Of a stretch of 64,000 bases of DNA, positions 26,545 to 34,708 are shown piece by piece. The DNA comes from Alphaproteobacteria bacterium (GTDB lineage Bacteria; Pseudomonadota; Alphaproteobacteria; Rhizobiales; Hyphomicrobiaceae). Each line of letters starts with the position of its first letter. Positions within the stretch are counted from its first letter, which is position 1. Where the stretch lies: positions 1 through 64,000 of the forward strand of contig JAGVSR010000148.1 in the NCBI GenBank assembly GCA_019137195.1, written 5' to 3'. The notes under the pieces were generated by a model. It searched no databases. It worked only from the letters and a program-made list of their open reading frames with translations, and was not told where the DNA came from. The position numbers were made by a program, and so were the translations under genes.

Positions 26545-27066
26545 CTAAAACGGACGTACGATGACGAGGACGACGATCAGGATCATGAGCACCGTCGGCA
26601 CCTCGTTCCACATTCGCCACTGACGCGCCGTGACGGTGTTGCGGTCCTCTGAGAAGCGGCGGACGGCACCGGCAAAATAGCCGTGTACGCCCGAGAGGAG
26701 GGTGGCGCAGACGAGCTTGGCGTTGAACCAGCCGGAAGAAAAATAGCCCATCGTCCAAGCGAGCCACAGACCCAAGACCCACGACAACACCATGGCTGGG
26801 TTGATGATGATGCGAAGGAGACGGCCTTCCATCACTTTGAAGGTTTCCGACTGCTCGGAGCCCTTCGGCGCGTCGCAGTGATAAATGAAGAGACGCGGCA
26901 GGTAGAGCATTCCTGCCATCCAGGAGATGATGGCGACGACGTGCGCGGCCTTGATCCAGAGATAGGCAGCGGGCCCCAGGATCACCATGGCGCCGACGAT
27001 CGCGACCCCGGTGATCAGGAGGGAGACGGCTGCACGGACGGCGGCAGTCTTGGCGGAGTCGGTCAT
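26545..27066 (-). CDS. hemJ: Protoporphyrinogen oxidase HemJ
   Basis: Oxygen-independent-type protoporphyrinogen IX oxidase of the HemJ (UPF0093) family, a heme-biosynthesis membrane enzyme. From the ATG at 27066 (MTDSAKTAAV) it has 173 aa and about four to five membrane helices. Family landmarks include WIKAAHVVAIISWMAGMLYL with the conserved histidine, PRLFIYHCD, and RIIINPAMVLSWVLG near the middle. It starts 10 nt after the hemE stop, so the two heme genes form one operon. The N-terminal extra hydrophobic segment (residues 9-27) is longer than in many HemJ proteins. Confidence 0.92.
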   Translation of the reverse strand: MTDSAKTAAVRAAVSLLITGVAIVGAMVILGPAAYLWIKAAHVVAIISWMAGMLYLPRLFIYHCDAPKGSEQSETFKVMEGRLLRIIINPAMVLSWVLGLWLAWTMGYFSSGWFNAKLVCATLLSGVHGYFAGAVRRFSEDRNTVTARQWRMWNEVPTVLMILIVVLVIVRPF

Positions 27067-27076
27067 CGGGGCCAGC

Positions 27077-28147
27077 TCAGGCGCCGACCTTACGTACCCG
27101 CTCGACGAGCCGGGCCACGTTCTCGGGCGGGGTTTCGGGCACGATACCGTGACCGAGGTTGAAGATGAAGCGCTGGCCTTCCATAAGCTCCAGAATCTCG
27201 TCGACGCGGTCGTCAAGACGCTCGCCGCCAGCAACGAGAAGGAGGGGATCGAGGTTGCCTTGCACGACGACGTCCTCGTCCTCGTAGGCTTCGCTCATCA
27301 TGAACGGCGGCGTAGCCGTATCGCAACCGATACCGTCCACGCCGGTTTCAGCGACGTACCAGGTTCCCGATGGACCAGCTCCGCGCGGGAAGCCTATGAC
27401 TGGGATATTCGGGTGTCTTGCTCGGAGTGCCTCGCGGATGCGCCGCGTCGGGTCGATGACCCAGCGCTCGAACTCGTCGTCGGGGAGACTGCCTGCCCAG
27501 GTGTCGAATATCTGTAGGCAATCCGCCCCAGCCTCGACTTGGCGGCTCAGATAGTCAATCGACGTATCGATAAGTATATCAATAAGTTGTCCGAACCCTT
27601 CCTCGTCCCGATATGCCCAAAGACGGGCCTTGGCCTGATCTGAAGAGCCCTGGCCCTCGACCATGTAGGTGGCGACCGTCCACGGCGCACCGCAGAAGCC
27701 GATGAGGGCAGTTTCCTTGGGAAGATCCTGTCGGATGCGGGTCACGGTCTCGATCACGGGTGCGAGTTTGGCCTCGGCCATTCCTGGATCGAGTCGGGTG
27801 AGGTCCGCAACCTCGCGGATGGGCTCGAGCCGGGGACCTTCGCCCTCGAGGAACTCGAGCTTCTGTCCGAGAGCGTCAGGAACGACCAGAATGTCCGAGA
27901 ATAGAATGGCAGCGTCGAAGCCGTAGCGGCGGATCGGCTGCAGCGTTACCTCGGCGGCAAGCTCGGGATTGTAGCAGAGCTTCAGGAAGCTGCCGGCCTT
28001 GGCACGCGTCGCGCGGTATTCAGGCAGGTAGCGGCCAGCCTGGCGCATGAGCCAGATCGGTGGCGGCCAAGTAGCTTCTCCCCGAAACGGCGCAAGAAAG
28101 CGCTTTTCAGTCGTGGCAGCCTTGGTGTTCCGCGTGTCCGCTGGCAT
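27077..28147 (-). CDS. hemE: Uroporphyrinogen decarboxylase
   Basis: Converts uroporphyrinogen III to coproporphyrinogen III in heme synthesis; 356 aa, single TIM barrel. The N-terminal signature PIWLMRQAGRYLPEYR and the catalytic-aspartate region AILFSDILVVP are intact, along with FCGAPWTVATYMVEG and GFPRGAG. The start at 28147 (MPADTRNTKAAT) faces the candidate oriC; the first 15 residues are variable. It is the first gene of hemE-hemJ and is divergent from ppsR. This hemE placement beside the replication origin matches Caulobacter and Rickettsia. Confidence 0.97.
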   Translation of the reverse strand: MPADTRNTKAATTEKRFLAPFRGEATWPPPIWLMRQAGRYLPEYRATRAKAGSFLKLCYNPELAAEVTLQPIRRYGFDAAILFSDILVVPDALGQKLEFLEGEGPRLEPIREVADLTRLDPGMAEAKLAPVIETVTRIRQDLPKETALIGFCGAPWTVATYMVEGQGSSDQAKARLWAYRDEEGFGQLIDILIDTSIDYLSRQVEAGADCLQIFDTWAGSLPDDEFERWVIDPTRRIREALRARHPNIPVIGFPRGAGPSGTWYVAETGVDGIGCDTATPPFMMSEAYEDEDVVVQGNLDPLLLVAGGERLDDRVDEILELMEGQRFIFNLGHGIVPETPPENVARLVERVRKVGA

Positions 28148-28562
28148 GCAACCTTCAACTTTTAAAGTTAAGAGAGAGACTCTTATGGTTGTTGTTTTGA
28201 CTCTTACCCGCGGGGAAGACGGGAATTAGCCTTCTATCAATAGCCCATCCCCAAGTTGACGTGCCTATGACGTAGTGGCCGCAGATCTTGGGGGGGTGGG
28301 ACCGTGGCGACACTAGGCCCGATCAAAGCATTCGGAGTCAATCGGTTGCGGCCGTTGGGACGCTGCAAGTCGAAGGAGCAGGCTGTGGAGGGCCGGAGGA
28401 CAGCTATCGGAGCTATTGCTCATCCACATATGCAGGATGTGGGCTAGTTTTTCTATCCTAGCGAGACGAAATGTGGGTAATCCGGTGGGGAAGATTCGTC
28501 GCCGGGCGGATAGGCCGGCGTAAGCTTCCTCGTCCGGCAACCGCCCACGGCCTGATCCACAG
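28148..28562. other. oriC: Candidate chromosomal replication origin (oriC)
   Basis: This 415-bp gene-free region between divergent hemE and ppsR is locally AT-rich at 28157-28205. DnaA-box-like 9-mers, each one base from TTATCCACA, are TCATCCACA (28420-28428), TGTGGGTAA (28472-28480, complement TTACCCACA) and TGATCCACA (28553-28561). The last equals the G-box form described for Caulobacter oriC. Four GANTC sites (28178, 28199, 28335, 28493) suit CcrM control. The hemE location, strand divergence and nearby parS sites support the call. Confidence 0.65.
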
Positions 28563-29432
28563 ATGCCCCACAGCGCTCCCAGCTACTTCCATCTACACCT
28601 CGTCTCGGATTCGACCGGCGAGACGCTGAACACGATCGCCAAGGCGGCGTCGGCGCAATACGCGAACCGGCGTCCGATCGAGCACATCCATCCGATGGTG
28701 CGGACCGGCCGTCAGGTGAAGCGTCTGCTGCAGGAGATCGAGCAGGCACCAGGTATCGTGCTCTACACGCTTGTCAACGGCGAGCTCGCCGAGGCGCTCG
28801 AGAGCCGCTGCAAGGAGCTCAAGGTTCCGTGCCTTGCCGTTCTCAATCCGGTGCTCGAGGTTTTCGAATCCTATCTCGGTGCGCCGCAGAGACCGACGGT
28901 TGCCGGGCAACATGTACTCGACGCCGACTACTATCGGCGAATCGATGCGCTGAACTTCACCATGGCGCACGACGACGGTCGGCTGCCCGACGACCTCAGC
29001 AGCGCCGACATCATTCTTCTCGGGATTTCTCGTACCTCGAAGACGCCGACCAGCATCTATCTTGCCCAGCGCGGCTACAAGACTGCGAACCTGCCGCTCG
29101 TACCGTCGGTGCCGTTTCCCGAGGAACTCAAGGGACCGCATACGGCCTTCGTCGTCTGTCTCGTCGCCAGCCCCGACCGGCTCGCGGAAGTCAGGCGCAA
29201 CCGGGCCATGCTGATGGGCGACCGCAATCTCGACGACTATGTCGATCGCAGCAGTATCGCGACTGAGATCGCGTACTCGCGGCGCATTTGCGCGGAGAAC
29301 GGATGGCCGGTGATCGACGTGACGCGGCGCTCGATCGAGGAGACAGCCGCGACCATCATCAAGCTCATGCAGGACCGGGAGTTGGCGAAAGCGGGAAGCT
29401 CCGGCGGTCCGGAAGGAACGGAAGTCGCATGA
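28563..29432 (+). CDS. Pyruvate, phosphate/water dikinase regulatory protein (DUF299)
   Basis: Bifunctional kinase/pyrophosphorylase that inactivates and reactivates pyruvate phosphate dikinase or PEP synthase by threonine phosphorylation. It is 289 aa. The N-terminal FHLHLVSDSTGETLNTI and the central P-loop-like GISRTSKTPTSIYLAQRG are diagnostic of the family. C-terminal NRxML (RNRAMLMGDRNLDDYVD) is also typical. The ATG at 28563 lies right after a DnaA-box-like TGATCCACA. It overlaps maf by 4 bp and starts the rightward run ppsR-maf-aroE-coaE-dnaQ on the other side of the candidate origin. Confidence 0.95.
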   Translation: MPHSAPSYFHLHLVSDSTGETLNTIAKAASAQYANRRPIEHIHPMVRTGRQVKRLLQEIEQAPGIVLYTLVNGELAEALESRCKELKVPCLAVLNPVLEVFESYLGAPQRPTVAGQHVLDADYYRRIDALNFTMAHDDGRLPDDLSSADIILLGISRTSKTPTSIYLAQRGYKTANLPLVPSVPFPEELKGPHTAFVVCLVASPDRLAEVRRNRAMLMGDRNLDDYVDRSSIATEIAYSRRICAENGWPVIDVTRRSIEETAATIIKLMQDRELAKAGSSGGPEGTEVA

Positions 29433-30049
29433 CGGGCTCCAGCCAGCAACGGCAGATCATCCTCGCCTCGGGTAGCCGTACGCGGCATCACATGCTGCAA
29501 GCGGCAGGTGTGTGCGTTGCCGTCATGCCGGCGGATCTCGACGAGACCGCGGTCCGCGCCGGTATGGCGAACGAAACACCTCCGGCGGCGCCGATCGACG
29601 TTGCACGCCGCCTCGCGATCGCAAAGGCCGAGGGGGTCAGTCGCGCACATGCGAACGAGCTCGTTATCGGGTCAGACCAGGTGCTCGAGCTTGGGGGTGA
29701 GATCCTGTCGAAGCCTGCCGATCTCGCCGCGGCGCGGTCCGCTCTCGAGCGGTTGAGCGGCAAGACTCATATGCTGCACTCCGCGGTCGCGCTGGCCGAG
29801 AACGGAACTGTGGCATGGCACGCGGTCGATTCGGCGCGGCTGACGATGCGCAAGCTCAGCACCTCGTTTCTCGACGACTATATCAGGCGCGGGGGAGCGG
29901 GACTGTGTGTGGCAGTCGGCTCGTACCAGATCGAGGGTCTCGGTATCCAACTCTTCGAGCGTGTCGAGGGCGATCACTTCACGATACTCGGGTTGCCGCT
30001 GATGTCTCTGCTGGCCGAGCTCAGGAAGCGCGAGGTCATTCTTTCATGA
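29429..30049 (+). CDS. Maf-family nucleotide pyrophosphatase
   Basis: Hydrolyses non-canonical or modified nucleoside triphosphates (Maf/HAM1 fold), 206 aa. The N-terminal ILASGSRTRHHML is the family's phosphate loop. VIGSDQVLELGGEILSKP contains the conserved catalytic aspartate, and GLCVAVGSYQIEGLG is the C-terminal signature. The ATG at 29429 overlaps the ppsR TGA as ATGA; its own stop overlaps the aroE start in the same way. The position next to aroE and coaE is conserved in alphaproteobacteria. Base preference (dTTP/UTP or m7GTP subtype) cannot be decided. Confidence 0.93.
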   Translation: MTGSSQQRQIILASGSRTRHHMLQAAGVCVAVMPADLDETAVRAGMANETPPAAPIDVARRLAIAKAEGVSRAHANELVIGSDQVLELGGEILSKPADLAAARSALERLSGKTHMLHSAVALAENGTVAWHAVDSARLTMRKLSTSFLDDYIRRGGAGLCVAVGSYQIEGLGIQLFERVEGDHFTILGLPLMSLLAELRKREVILS

Positions 30050-30873
30050 AGCGGGCATGCGTCATCGGCTGGCCCATCGAGCATTCGCGCTCGCCACTCA
30101 TACACGGGTATTGGCTCGAGAAGTACGGAATCGAGGGGAACTATACGAAGGTCGCCGTCAGGCCGGAGGAGCTCGAGTCTTTCATTCACGGACTTGCAGG
30201 CAACGGCTATGCCGGCTGCAACGTCACGGTTCCTCACAAGGAGCACGTGCTGCGTATCGCCGACGACCGGGAAGCGGTCGCTGTTGCAGTAGGCGCCGCC
30301 AACACCGTCTGGATCGAGGGCGGCCGGATCAAGGTCACCAATACCGATGCCTATGGCTATATGACCTACCTCACGCTCAAGGCACCACAGTGGAGTGCGC
30401 GCCGAGCGCCGGTGTCGGTGCTCGGCGCCGGCGGTGCCGCGCGTGCGATCGTCTACGGGTTTCTCGAAGCCGGCGTACCGGAGGTTCGTGTCTTCAATCG
30501 AACGCGGGCGCGGGCCGACGAGATTGCGGCGCATTTCGGGTCTGGCGTGGCGGCGTACGACTGGACCGCCCGTAGCGAGGGATCGCGTGATGCTGCGGTG
30601 CTCGTCAACACGACGACGATCGGCATGAAAGACCAGGGCGACCTCGGCATGGACTTGGCGCGGCTCGACAAGCGCTGCGTGGTTTCCGACATCGTCTATG
30701 TGCCGCTCGAGACGGAACTTCTGCGCAACGCGCGTTCGCGTGGCCTTGCGACGGTCGACGGGCTCGGCATGCTTTTGCATCAAGCCGTGCCGGGGTTCGC
30801 GACATGGTTCGGCACGAGGCCCGAGGTCGACGACGTGCTCTATGAGCGGATCGCTGCCGACATTCGAGGTTGA
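30046..30873 (+). CDS. aroE: Shikimate dehydrogenase
   Basis: NADPH-dependent reduction of 3-dehydroshikimate to shikimate in aromatic amino-acid synthesis; 275 aa. The shikimate-binding SRSPLIHGYWL, the catalytic lysine and its surroundings NVTVPHKE, the NTD motif VTNTDAYGY and the Rossmann loop LGAGGAARAIVYGF with the adenosine-phosphate-binding NRTRARAD are all visible. It is translationally coupled to maf (ATGA) and 3 nt upstream of coaE. Complete and unremarkable. Confidence 0.96.
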   Translation: MKRACVIGWPIEHSRSPLIHGYWLEKYGIEGNYTKVAVRPEELESFIHGLAGNGYAGCNVTVPHKEHVLRIADDREAVAVAVGAANTVWIEGGRIKVTNTDAYGYMTYLTLKAPQWSARRAPVSVLGAGGAARAIVYGFLEAGVPEVRVFNRTRARADEIAAHFGSGVAAYDWTARSEGSRDAAVLVNTTTIGMKDQGDLGMDLARLDKRCVVSDIVYVPLETELLRNARSRGLATVDGLGMLLHQAVPGFATWFGTRPEVDDVLYERIAADIRG

Positions 30874-30876
30874 GAC

Positions 30877-31491
30877 ATGCTGATCGTCGGTCTCACGGGT
30901 TCGATCGGAATGGGGAAGTCCGCAGCGGCCGCTCACTTGCGGGAGCGCGGAGCTGCAGTCTGCGATGCCGACCAAGTCGTGCATGATCTCTACGCTGGTG
31001 CGGCAGCGCCGCTCATCGAAGCGGCGTTTCCTGGCAGCGTCACGGCGGGCGTTGTCGATCGCGCGAGGCTGGCGGCGATGTTGAGGGCCGATCCCGGTGG
31101 GTTTGCGCGTCTCGAGGCCATCGTGCATCCGCTCGTGCGTGCGACTGAGCGAGCCTTCCTCAAGGCCGAGGCGGCGCGAGGCGCGACAATCGCCATACTC
31201 GAGGTCCCATTGCTGTTCGAGACCGGCGCGGATCGTCTGGTCGACGTGACGATCGTCGTCAGTGCGCCGGCCGAGGTACAGCGGGCGCGTGTGCTCGAAC
31301 GGCCGGGCATGACACCAGCGAAGCTCGACAGCCTGCTGTCGCGGCAAATGGCGGACGAGGAGAAGCGCCAGCGTGCCGACTTCGTTGTGGATACCGGCGG
31401 TACGCTCGCTGCGACTCATCGGTCGCTCGATAGTATTCTCGACTCGCTTGCCGGTCGCACGGGAACAGCGTTCGCGACGCATTGGGAGTAA
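30877..31491 (+). CDS. coaE: Dephospho-CoA kinase
   Basis: Last step of coenzyme A synthesis: phosphorylates the ribose 3'-hydroxyl of dephospho-CoA. It is 204 aa with P-loop [14 protein letters not shown] at the N-terminus, the CoA-domain [11 protein letters not shown], and the lid region [20 protein letters not shown]. It begins 3 nt after aroE. With coaA at 14 kb, two CoA-pathway genes lie in this window, but on opposite sides of the candidate origin. Confidence 0.96.
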   Translation: MLIVGLTGSIGMGKSAAAAHLRERGAAVCDADQVVHDLYAGAAAPLIEAAFPGSVTAGVVDRARLAAMLRADPGGFARLEAIVHPLVRATERAFLKAEAARGATIAILEVPLLFETGADRLVDVTIVVSAPAEVQRARVLERPGMTPAKLDSLLSRQMADEEKRQRADFVVDTGGTLAATHRSLDSILDSLAGRTGTAFATHWE

Positions 31492-31564
31492 GGGTACCGG
31501 GGCCGGCACGAGGTTTGACATCGTTGTCAGACCGCGAAGGCCGAACACCTTCAAGGGAACGAAG

Positions 31565-32296
31565 ATGCTGCGTGAAATCGTGCTCGACACTGAGACGACC
31601 GGACTCGATCCCTTGAAGGGGGACCGGCGGATCGAGATCGGTTGCGTCGAGCTACTGAACCGCATTCCGACGGGGCGCGAGTTCCACCGCTTCATCAATC
31701 CCGAGCGCGATGTGCCGGCGGAAGCCGAAGCGGTGCATGGCCTTTCGACGGCGTTCCTCAAGGACAAGCCGCTGTTCTCGCACGTTGCCGAGGATCTGCT
31801 CGAGTTCATTGGCGACGACATGCTCGTCATTCATAACGCTGCCTTCGACGTCGGCTTCCTGAATGCTGAGCTCGGGCGATTGAAGCGCCATCCGATCGCG
31901 TTCGATCGGGTCGTCGATACGCTGCAGCTCGCTCGGCGTAAGCATCCGGCTGGGCCCAACAATCTCGATGCGCTCTGCAAGCGCTACAACATCGACAACT
32001 CGAAGCGCATCAAGCATGGCGCGCTGATGGACAGCCTGCTGCTGGCCGAGGTCTACGTCGAGCTTCTGGGAGTGAGGCAGGCGACGCTCGGACTGGCACG
32101 AGGGCCCGAGGCGGGGCAGCGGTCCGATGCGCGGCTGCAGCGCAAGCCGATCGCACCGCGTCCCGAGGCTTTGCCGTCGCGCATCGACGCCGGCGTCGAG
32201 GAGCAGCATCGGGCCTTCGTGGCGAGCCTCGGCCAGGCTGCACTGTGGCTGAAGTACACGCTCGCCAAAAACGAGACGGATTCGAGTGTGGCTTGA
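31565..32296 (+). CDS. dnaQ: DNA polymerase III subunit epsilon
   Basis: 3'-5' proofreading exonuclease of the replicative polymerase, 243 aa from the ATG at 31565 ([16 protein letters not shown]). DEDDh-type exonuclease motifs: Exo I VLDTETTG, Exo [12 protein letters not shown], and Exo III with [14 protein letters not shown], including the catalytic His-x4-Asp. The C-terminal 60 residues, which in this family bind the polymerase alpha subunit, end [15 protein letters not shown]. It closes the ppsR-maf-aroE-coaE-dnaQ run and is convergent with secB. Confidence 0.95.
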   Translation: MLREIVLDTETTGLDPLKGDRRIEIGCVELLNRIPTGREFHRFINPERDVPAEAEAVHGLSTAFLKDKPLFSHVAEDLLEFIGDDMLVIHNAAFDVGFLNAELGRLKRHPIAFDRVVDTLQLARRKHPAGPNNLDALCKRYNIDNSKRIKHGALMDSLLLAEVYVELLGVRQATLGLARGPEAGQRSDARLQRKPIAPRPEALPSRIDAGVEEQHRAFVASLGQAALWLKYTLAKNETDSSVA

Positions 32297-32338
32297 GGTC
32301 GACGCGCGGCCGTCCCATCAGCCCTACGCGTGGATGCC

Positions 32339-32368
32339 GTCGATCAATAGGTCAAGCTCTTGATCGAC
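32339..32368. terminator. Hairpin between convergent dnaQ and secB
   Basis: GTCGATCAA (32339-32347) and TTGATCGAC (32360-32368) form a perfect 9-bp stem with a 12-nt loop in the 100-bp gap between two converging genes. No strong T-run follows on either strand, so it is probably a weak bidirectional terminator. Confidence 0.45.
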
Positions 32369-32396
32369 AGGATTGCTCAGGGCTGGCTTGAGTTCG

Positions 32397-32993
32397 TCAG
32401 TTCTTCGGTGCGTTGGAGGCCTCGGCCATCAGCTGCTGCTGGCGCTGCATGAAGAGGCTCGCGAAGTCGATGGGATCGAGAAGGAGGGGCGGGAAGCCGC
32501 CCTCGCGGGAGATGTCGGCGGCGAGGCGGCGGAGGTAGGGGAACAAGAGCGTCGGGCAGTTGATGAGCAGGAACGGCTCGAGCGAGGGCTCGGGGATGCC
32601 TCTGATGCGGAACAGACCCGCGTACAGGAGCTCGAGAATGTAGATGGTGCCTTCCTTGTTGGTTGCGTGGGCGCGAAAATCGATAGCGCTCTCGTAAGCG
32701 TCGTCGGACACCTTCTTGGCCGTAACATTGATCTCAAGGTTCATATTCGGGTTCTCACCCGGCCCGTTCAGCAGGGCCTTTAGGTTCGGGTTCTCGAACG
32801 ACAGGTCCTTGATGTACTGACCGACGATCTGTACCTGGACCTGCTGCTGCGGTGCGGAGCCAGGGGCGGCGGCAGGCGTAGCCGGGGCGCTGGCTGGCGT
32901 GCTCGGCGGGGCGGAGTCTTGCTTCGTCTGGGCCGGTGCCGGTTTCTGGACGTTTCTGTTGCCGCCTTTTCCGGGCTTCGACTTTTCTGCCAT
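32397..32993 (-). CDS. secB: Protein-export chaperone SecB
   Basis: Tetrameric cytosolic chaperone that keeps preproteins unfolded and hands them to SecA. From the ATG at 32993 (MAEKSKPGKGG) it has 198 aa. Residues 1-62 are a low-complexity Lys/Ala/Pro/Gln extension (PASAPATPAAAPGSAPQQQ), longer than the usual alphaproteobacterial N-terminus. The SecB core follows: YIKDLSFENPNLKALL, NVTAKKV, YAGLFRIRGIPE, and the PTLLFPYLRRLAADISREGG signature. The dnaQ-secB-fxsA-Tim44-mltA-smr arrangement is conserved in the class. Confidence 0.96.
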   Translation of the reverse strand: MAEKSKPGKGGNRNVQKPAPAQTKQDSAPPSTPASAPATPAAAPGSAPQQQVQVQIVGQYIKDLSFENPNLKALLNGPGENPNMNLEINVTAKKVSDDAYESAIDFRAHATNKEGTIYILELLYAGLFRIRGIPEPSLEPFLLINCPTLLFPYLRRLAADISREGGFPPLLLDPIDFASLFMQRQQQLMAEASNAPKN

Positions 32994-33074
32994 GGCACCT
33001 GATCCGAGTTGGGTACGAGGGGCCGTGGCTAACATAGGGCGCATGCCGTCGCAATCGCTGCTCTTGAGCGTGCC

Positions 33075-33590
33075 TCACGGCGTCCGGCCGCTGCCGTCCT
33101 TGTCCCGCTCCTCAACACGCTCGTAGTCGGTCTCGATCACGACTCCGCGTCCTCCGCCCGTCTCATGGCGCGGGTCGTTGCCAGGCGGCTCGCCCGGCCA
33201 GCGGTTCTGCTCGCGGTAGACGACGACGGCGCCGCCGTCGAGGAGCCGCCTCAGGACCGCTCCAGCGACAAGCCGGCGGACGGGCGGGACGAGCAGCGCG
33301 AGGCCCAAAATGTCGGACAGGAAGCCGGGCGTGATGAGCAGCAGGGCGGCCACCCCGAGGAACAGGCCGTCGACCGCTGCGCCGACCGGCGGCCGGCCGG
33401 AGGCTATGCTCTCCGAGGCACGGCGCATGGCCGACATGCCCTGGCGGTTCAGGAGCGCGGTTCCAAGAGCGCCCATACCGACGAGAAGACCGATCGTCAT
33501 CCAAAAGCCCAATGCCTGCCCGACCTTGATAATCAGTGCGAGCTCGATCAGGGGGATGGCGATCAGAACAAGGAGGACGACGATCGGCAC
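33075..33590 (-). CDS. fxsA: FxsA-family membrane protein
   Basis: Small inner-membrane protein of the FxsA family, known in E. coli for relieving phage T7 exclusion; physiological role otherwise unclear. I choose the GTG at 33590 because AAGGA precedes it and the protein then begins directly in the first helix (PIVVLLVLIAIPLIELALII). A longer start at 33668 adds a basic leader. Family motifs include GFWMTIGLLVGMGALGTAL and LLLITPGFLSDILGLALLVP. The hydrophilic C-terminus (about 45 residues) is Arg/Asp/Gly-rich. Divergent from the Tim44-like gene. Confidence 0.9.
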   Translation of the reverse strand: MPIVVLLVLIAIPLIELALIIKVGQALGFWMTIGLLVGMGALGTALLNRQGMSAMRRASESIASGRPPVGAAVDGLFLGVAALLLITPGFLSDILGLALLVPPVRRLVAGAVLRRLLDGGAVVVYREQNRWPGEPPGNDPRHETGGGRGVVIETDYERVEERDKDGSGRTP

Positions 33591-33828
33591 GGTCAAGGTC
33601 CTTTGCCGAACCCGGCGGGGCAGTATCGCGACAAGGCGGCAACCTCTGTCAAGCGCATCCGACACCATGGGCCGTTCTGGAACAAAGTCTGCCTGGCCAT
33701 CCCTATTGCCACGGTTCCGGGGTGGGCCGGTGCCGCCGTCTTCAACGTATGCTCCAGTCGGCGGTTTTCTCCTGGACCCGCCGCGGGTTCGATCCTACAT
33801 CAGTGTTCGAGACGCCGCTTGAGGCGAA

Positions 33829-34620
33829 ATGCCGGGATTGCCCAACATGCAAGGCCAGATCGATCTTTTCACGCTGCTGACGCTGGTGGTGGCCATAGTC
33901 GCTATCTTCAAGCTCAGGAGCGTGCTCGGGAGTCGCACCGGCGACGAGGAGGAGCGGATCGCCCGGCGTCGCCGCGAAGGTGAGGAGCGGCAGACGGGCC
34001 AGCAGGGCAAGGTGGTTACCATGCCGCGGCGGGACCGCGACGAGACGCCGGTTGTGTCTGCGGTAACCGAGGTGCCGGTGGCCGAGACGACCACCAAGAT
34101 CAGGACGATGGCGGGGAGCAACGCTGCCCTCTCGGAGGGGCTACTCGCCATTCTCAAGCTTGACCCGGCATTCGATCCGGAAGCGTTCCTCAAGGGCGCG
34201 AAGCAGGCCTACGAGATGATCGTAACGGCCTTCTCCGAAGGCAACCGCAAGATCCTCAAGGAGTGGGCGCCCTCGCGCCGAGGTGAGCAGGGGCTTCTGA
34301 GCCAGAGCATCTATGACGCCTTCGTCGACGTGATCGCGGAGCGCGAGGCGCGCGGTGAGCAAGTCGACCAGAGCTTCGTTGGGTTCTCGAAGGCCGACAT
34401 CCTCGAGGCCGAGGTCGAGAAGGGTGTGGCAAGCGTGACGGTCCGCTTTGTCAGCCAGCTCATCTCGGCGACGAGGAACAAGAGTGGTGCCGTTATCGAC
34501 GGTGACCCGTCACGGGTGAAGGACATGACCGATATTTGGACCTTCAGCCGCGACATCTCGACGGAGAAGGCGCGCAATAATCTGAACTGGACGCTGGTCG
34601 CAACCCAGTCCCCCAATTGA
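33829..34620 (+). CDS. Tim44-like domain protein (TimA)
   Basis: Bacterial homologue of the mitochondrial import-motor subunit Tim44; 263 aa. It has one N-terminal membrane helix (residues 9-25, IDLFTLLTLVVAIVAIF), a charged linker rich in Arg/Glu, and a Tim44/MBA1-like C-terminal domain from about residue 105 (FDPEAFLKGAKQAYEMIVTA ... LSQSIYDAFVDVI). In alphaproteobacteria this family sits in the membrane facing the cytoplasm next to secB and mltA, exactly as here. GAGGCG precedes the ATG at 33829; an internal ATG at 33847 is possible. Client proteins are unknown. Confidence 0.93.
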   Translation: MPGLPNMQGQIDLFTLLTLVVAIVAIFKLRSVLGSRTGDEEERIARRRREGEERQTGQQGKVVTMPRRDRDETPVVSAVTEVPVAETTTKIRTMAGSNAALSEGLLAILKLDPAFDPEAFLKGAKQAYEMIVTAFSEGNRKILKEWAPSRRGEQGLLSQSIYDAFVDVIAEREARGEQVDQSFVGFSKADILEAEVEKGVASVTVRFVSQLISATRNKSGAVIDGDPSRVKDMTDIWTFSRDISTEKARNNLNWTLVATQSPN

Positions 34621-34708
34621 GCGGACGGGGATTCACCGCGGTGTTTTGACAGCGAGCACGGACAGAGTAGGGTCGGGCCCGCAATCGCATTATCGGGTCC
34701 AACACGCC

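Noticed and set aside
28553..28561. TGATCCACA as the ppsR ribosome-binding region
   Set aside because: It has no purine-rich Shine-Dalgarno character; it matches a DnaA G-box better.
29974..31830. A 618-codon open frame antisense to aroE, coaE and dnaQ
   Set aside because: It crosses three well-supported genes on the other strand and contains only composition-driven residues.
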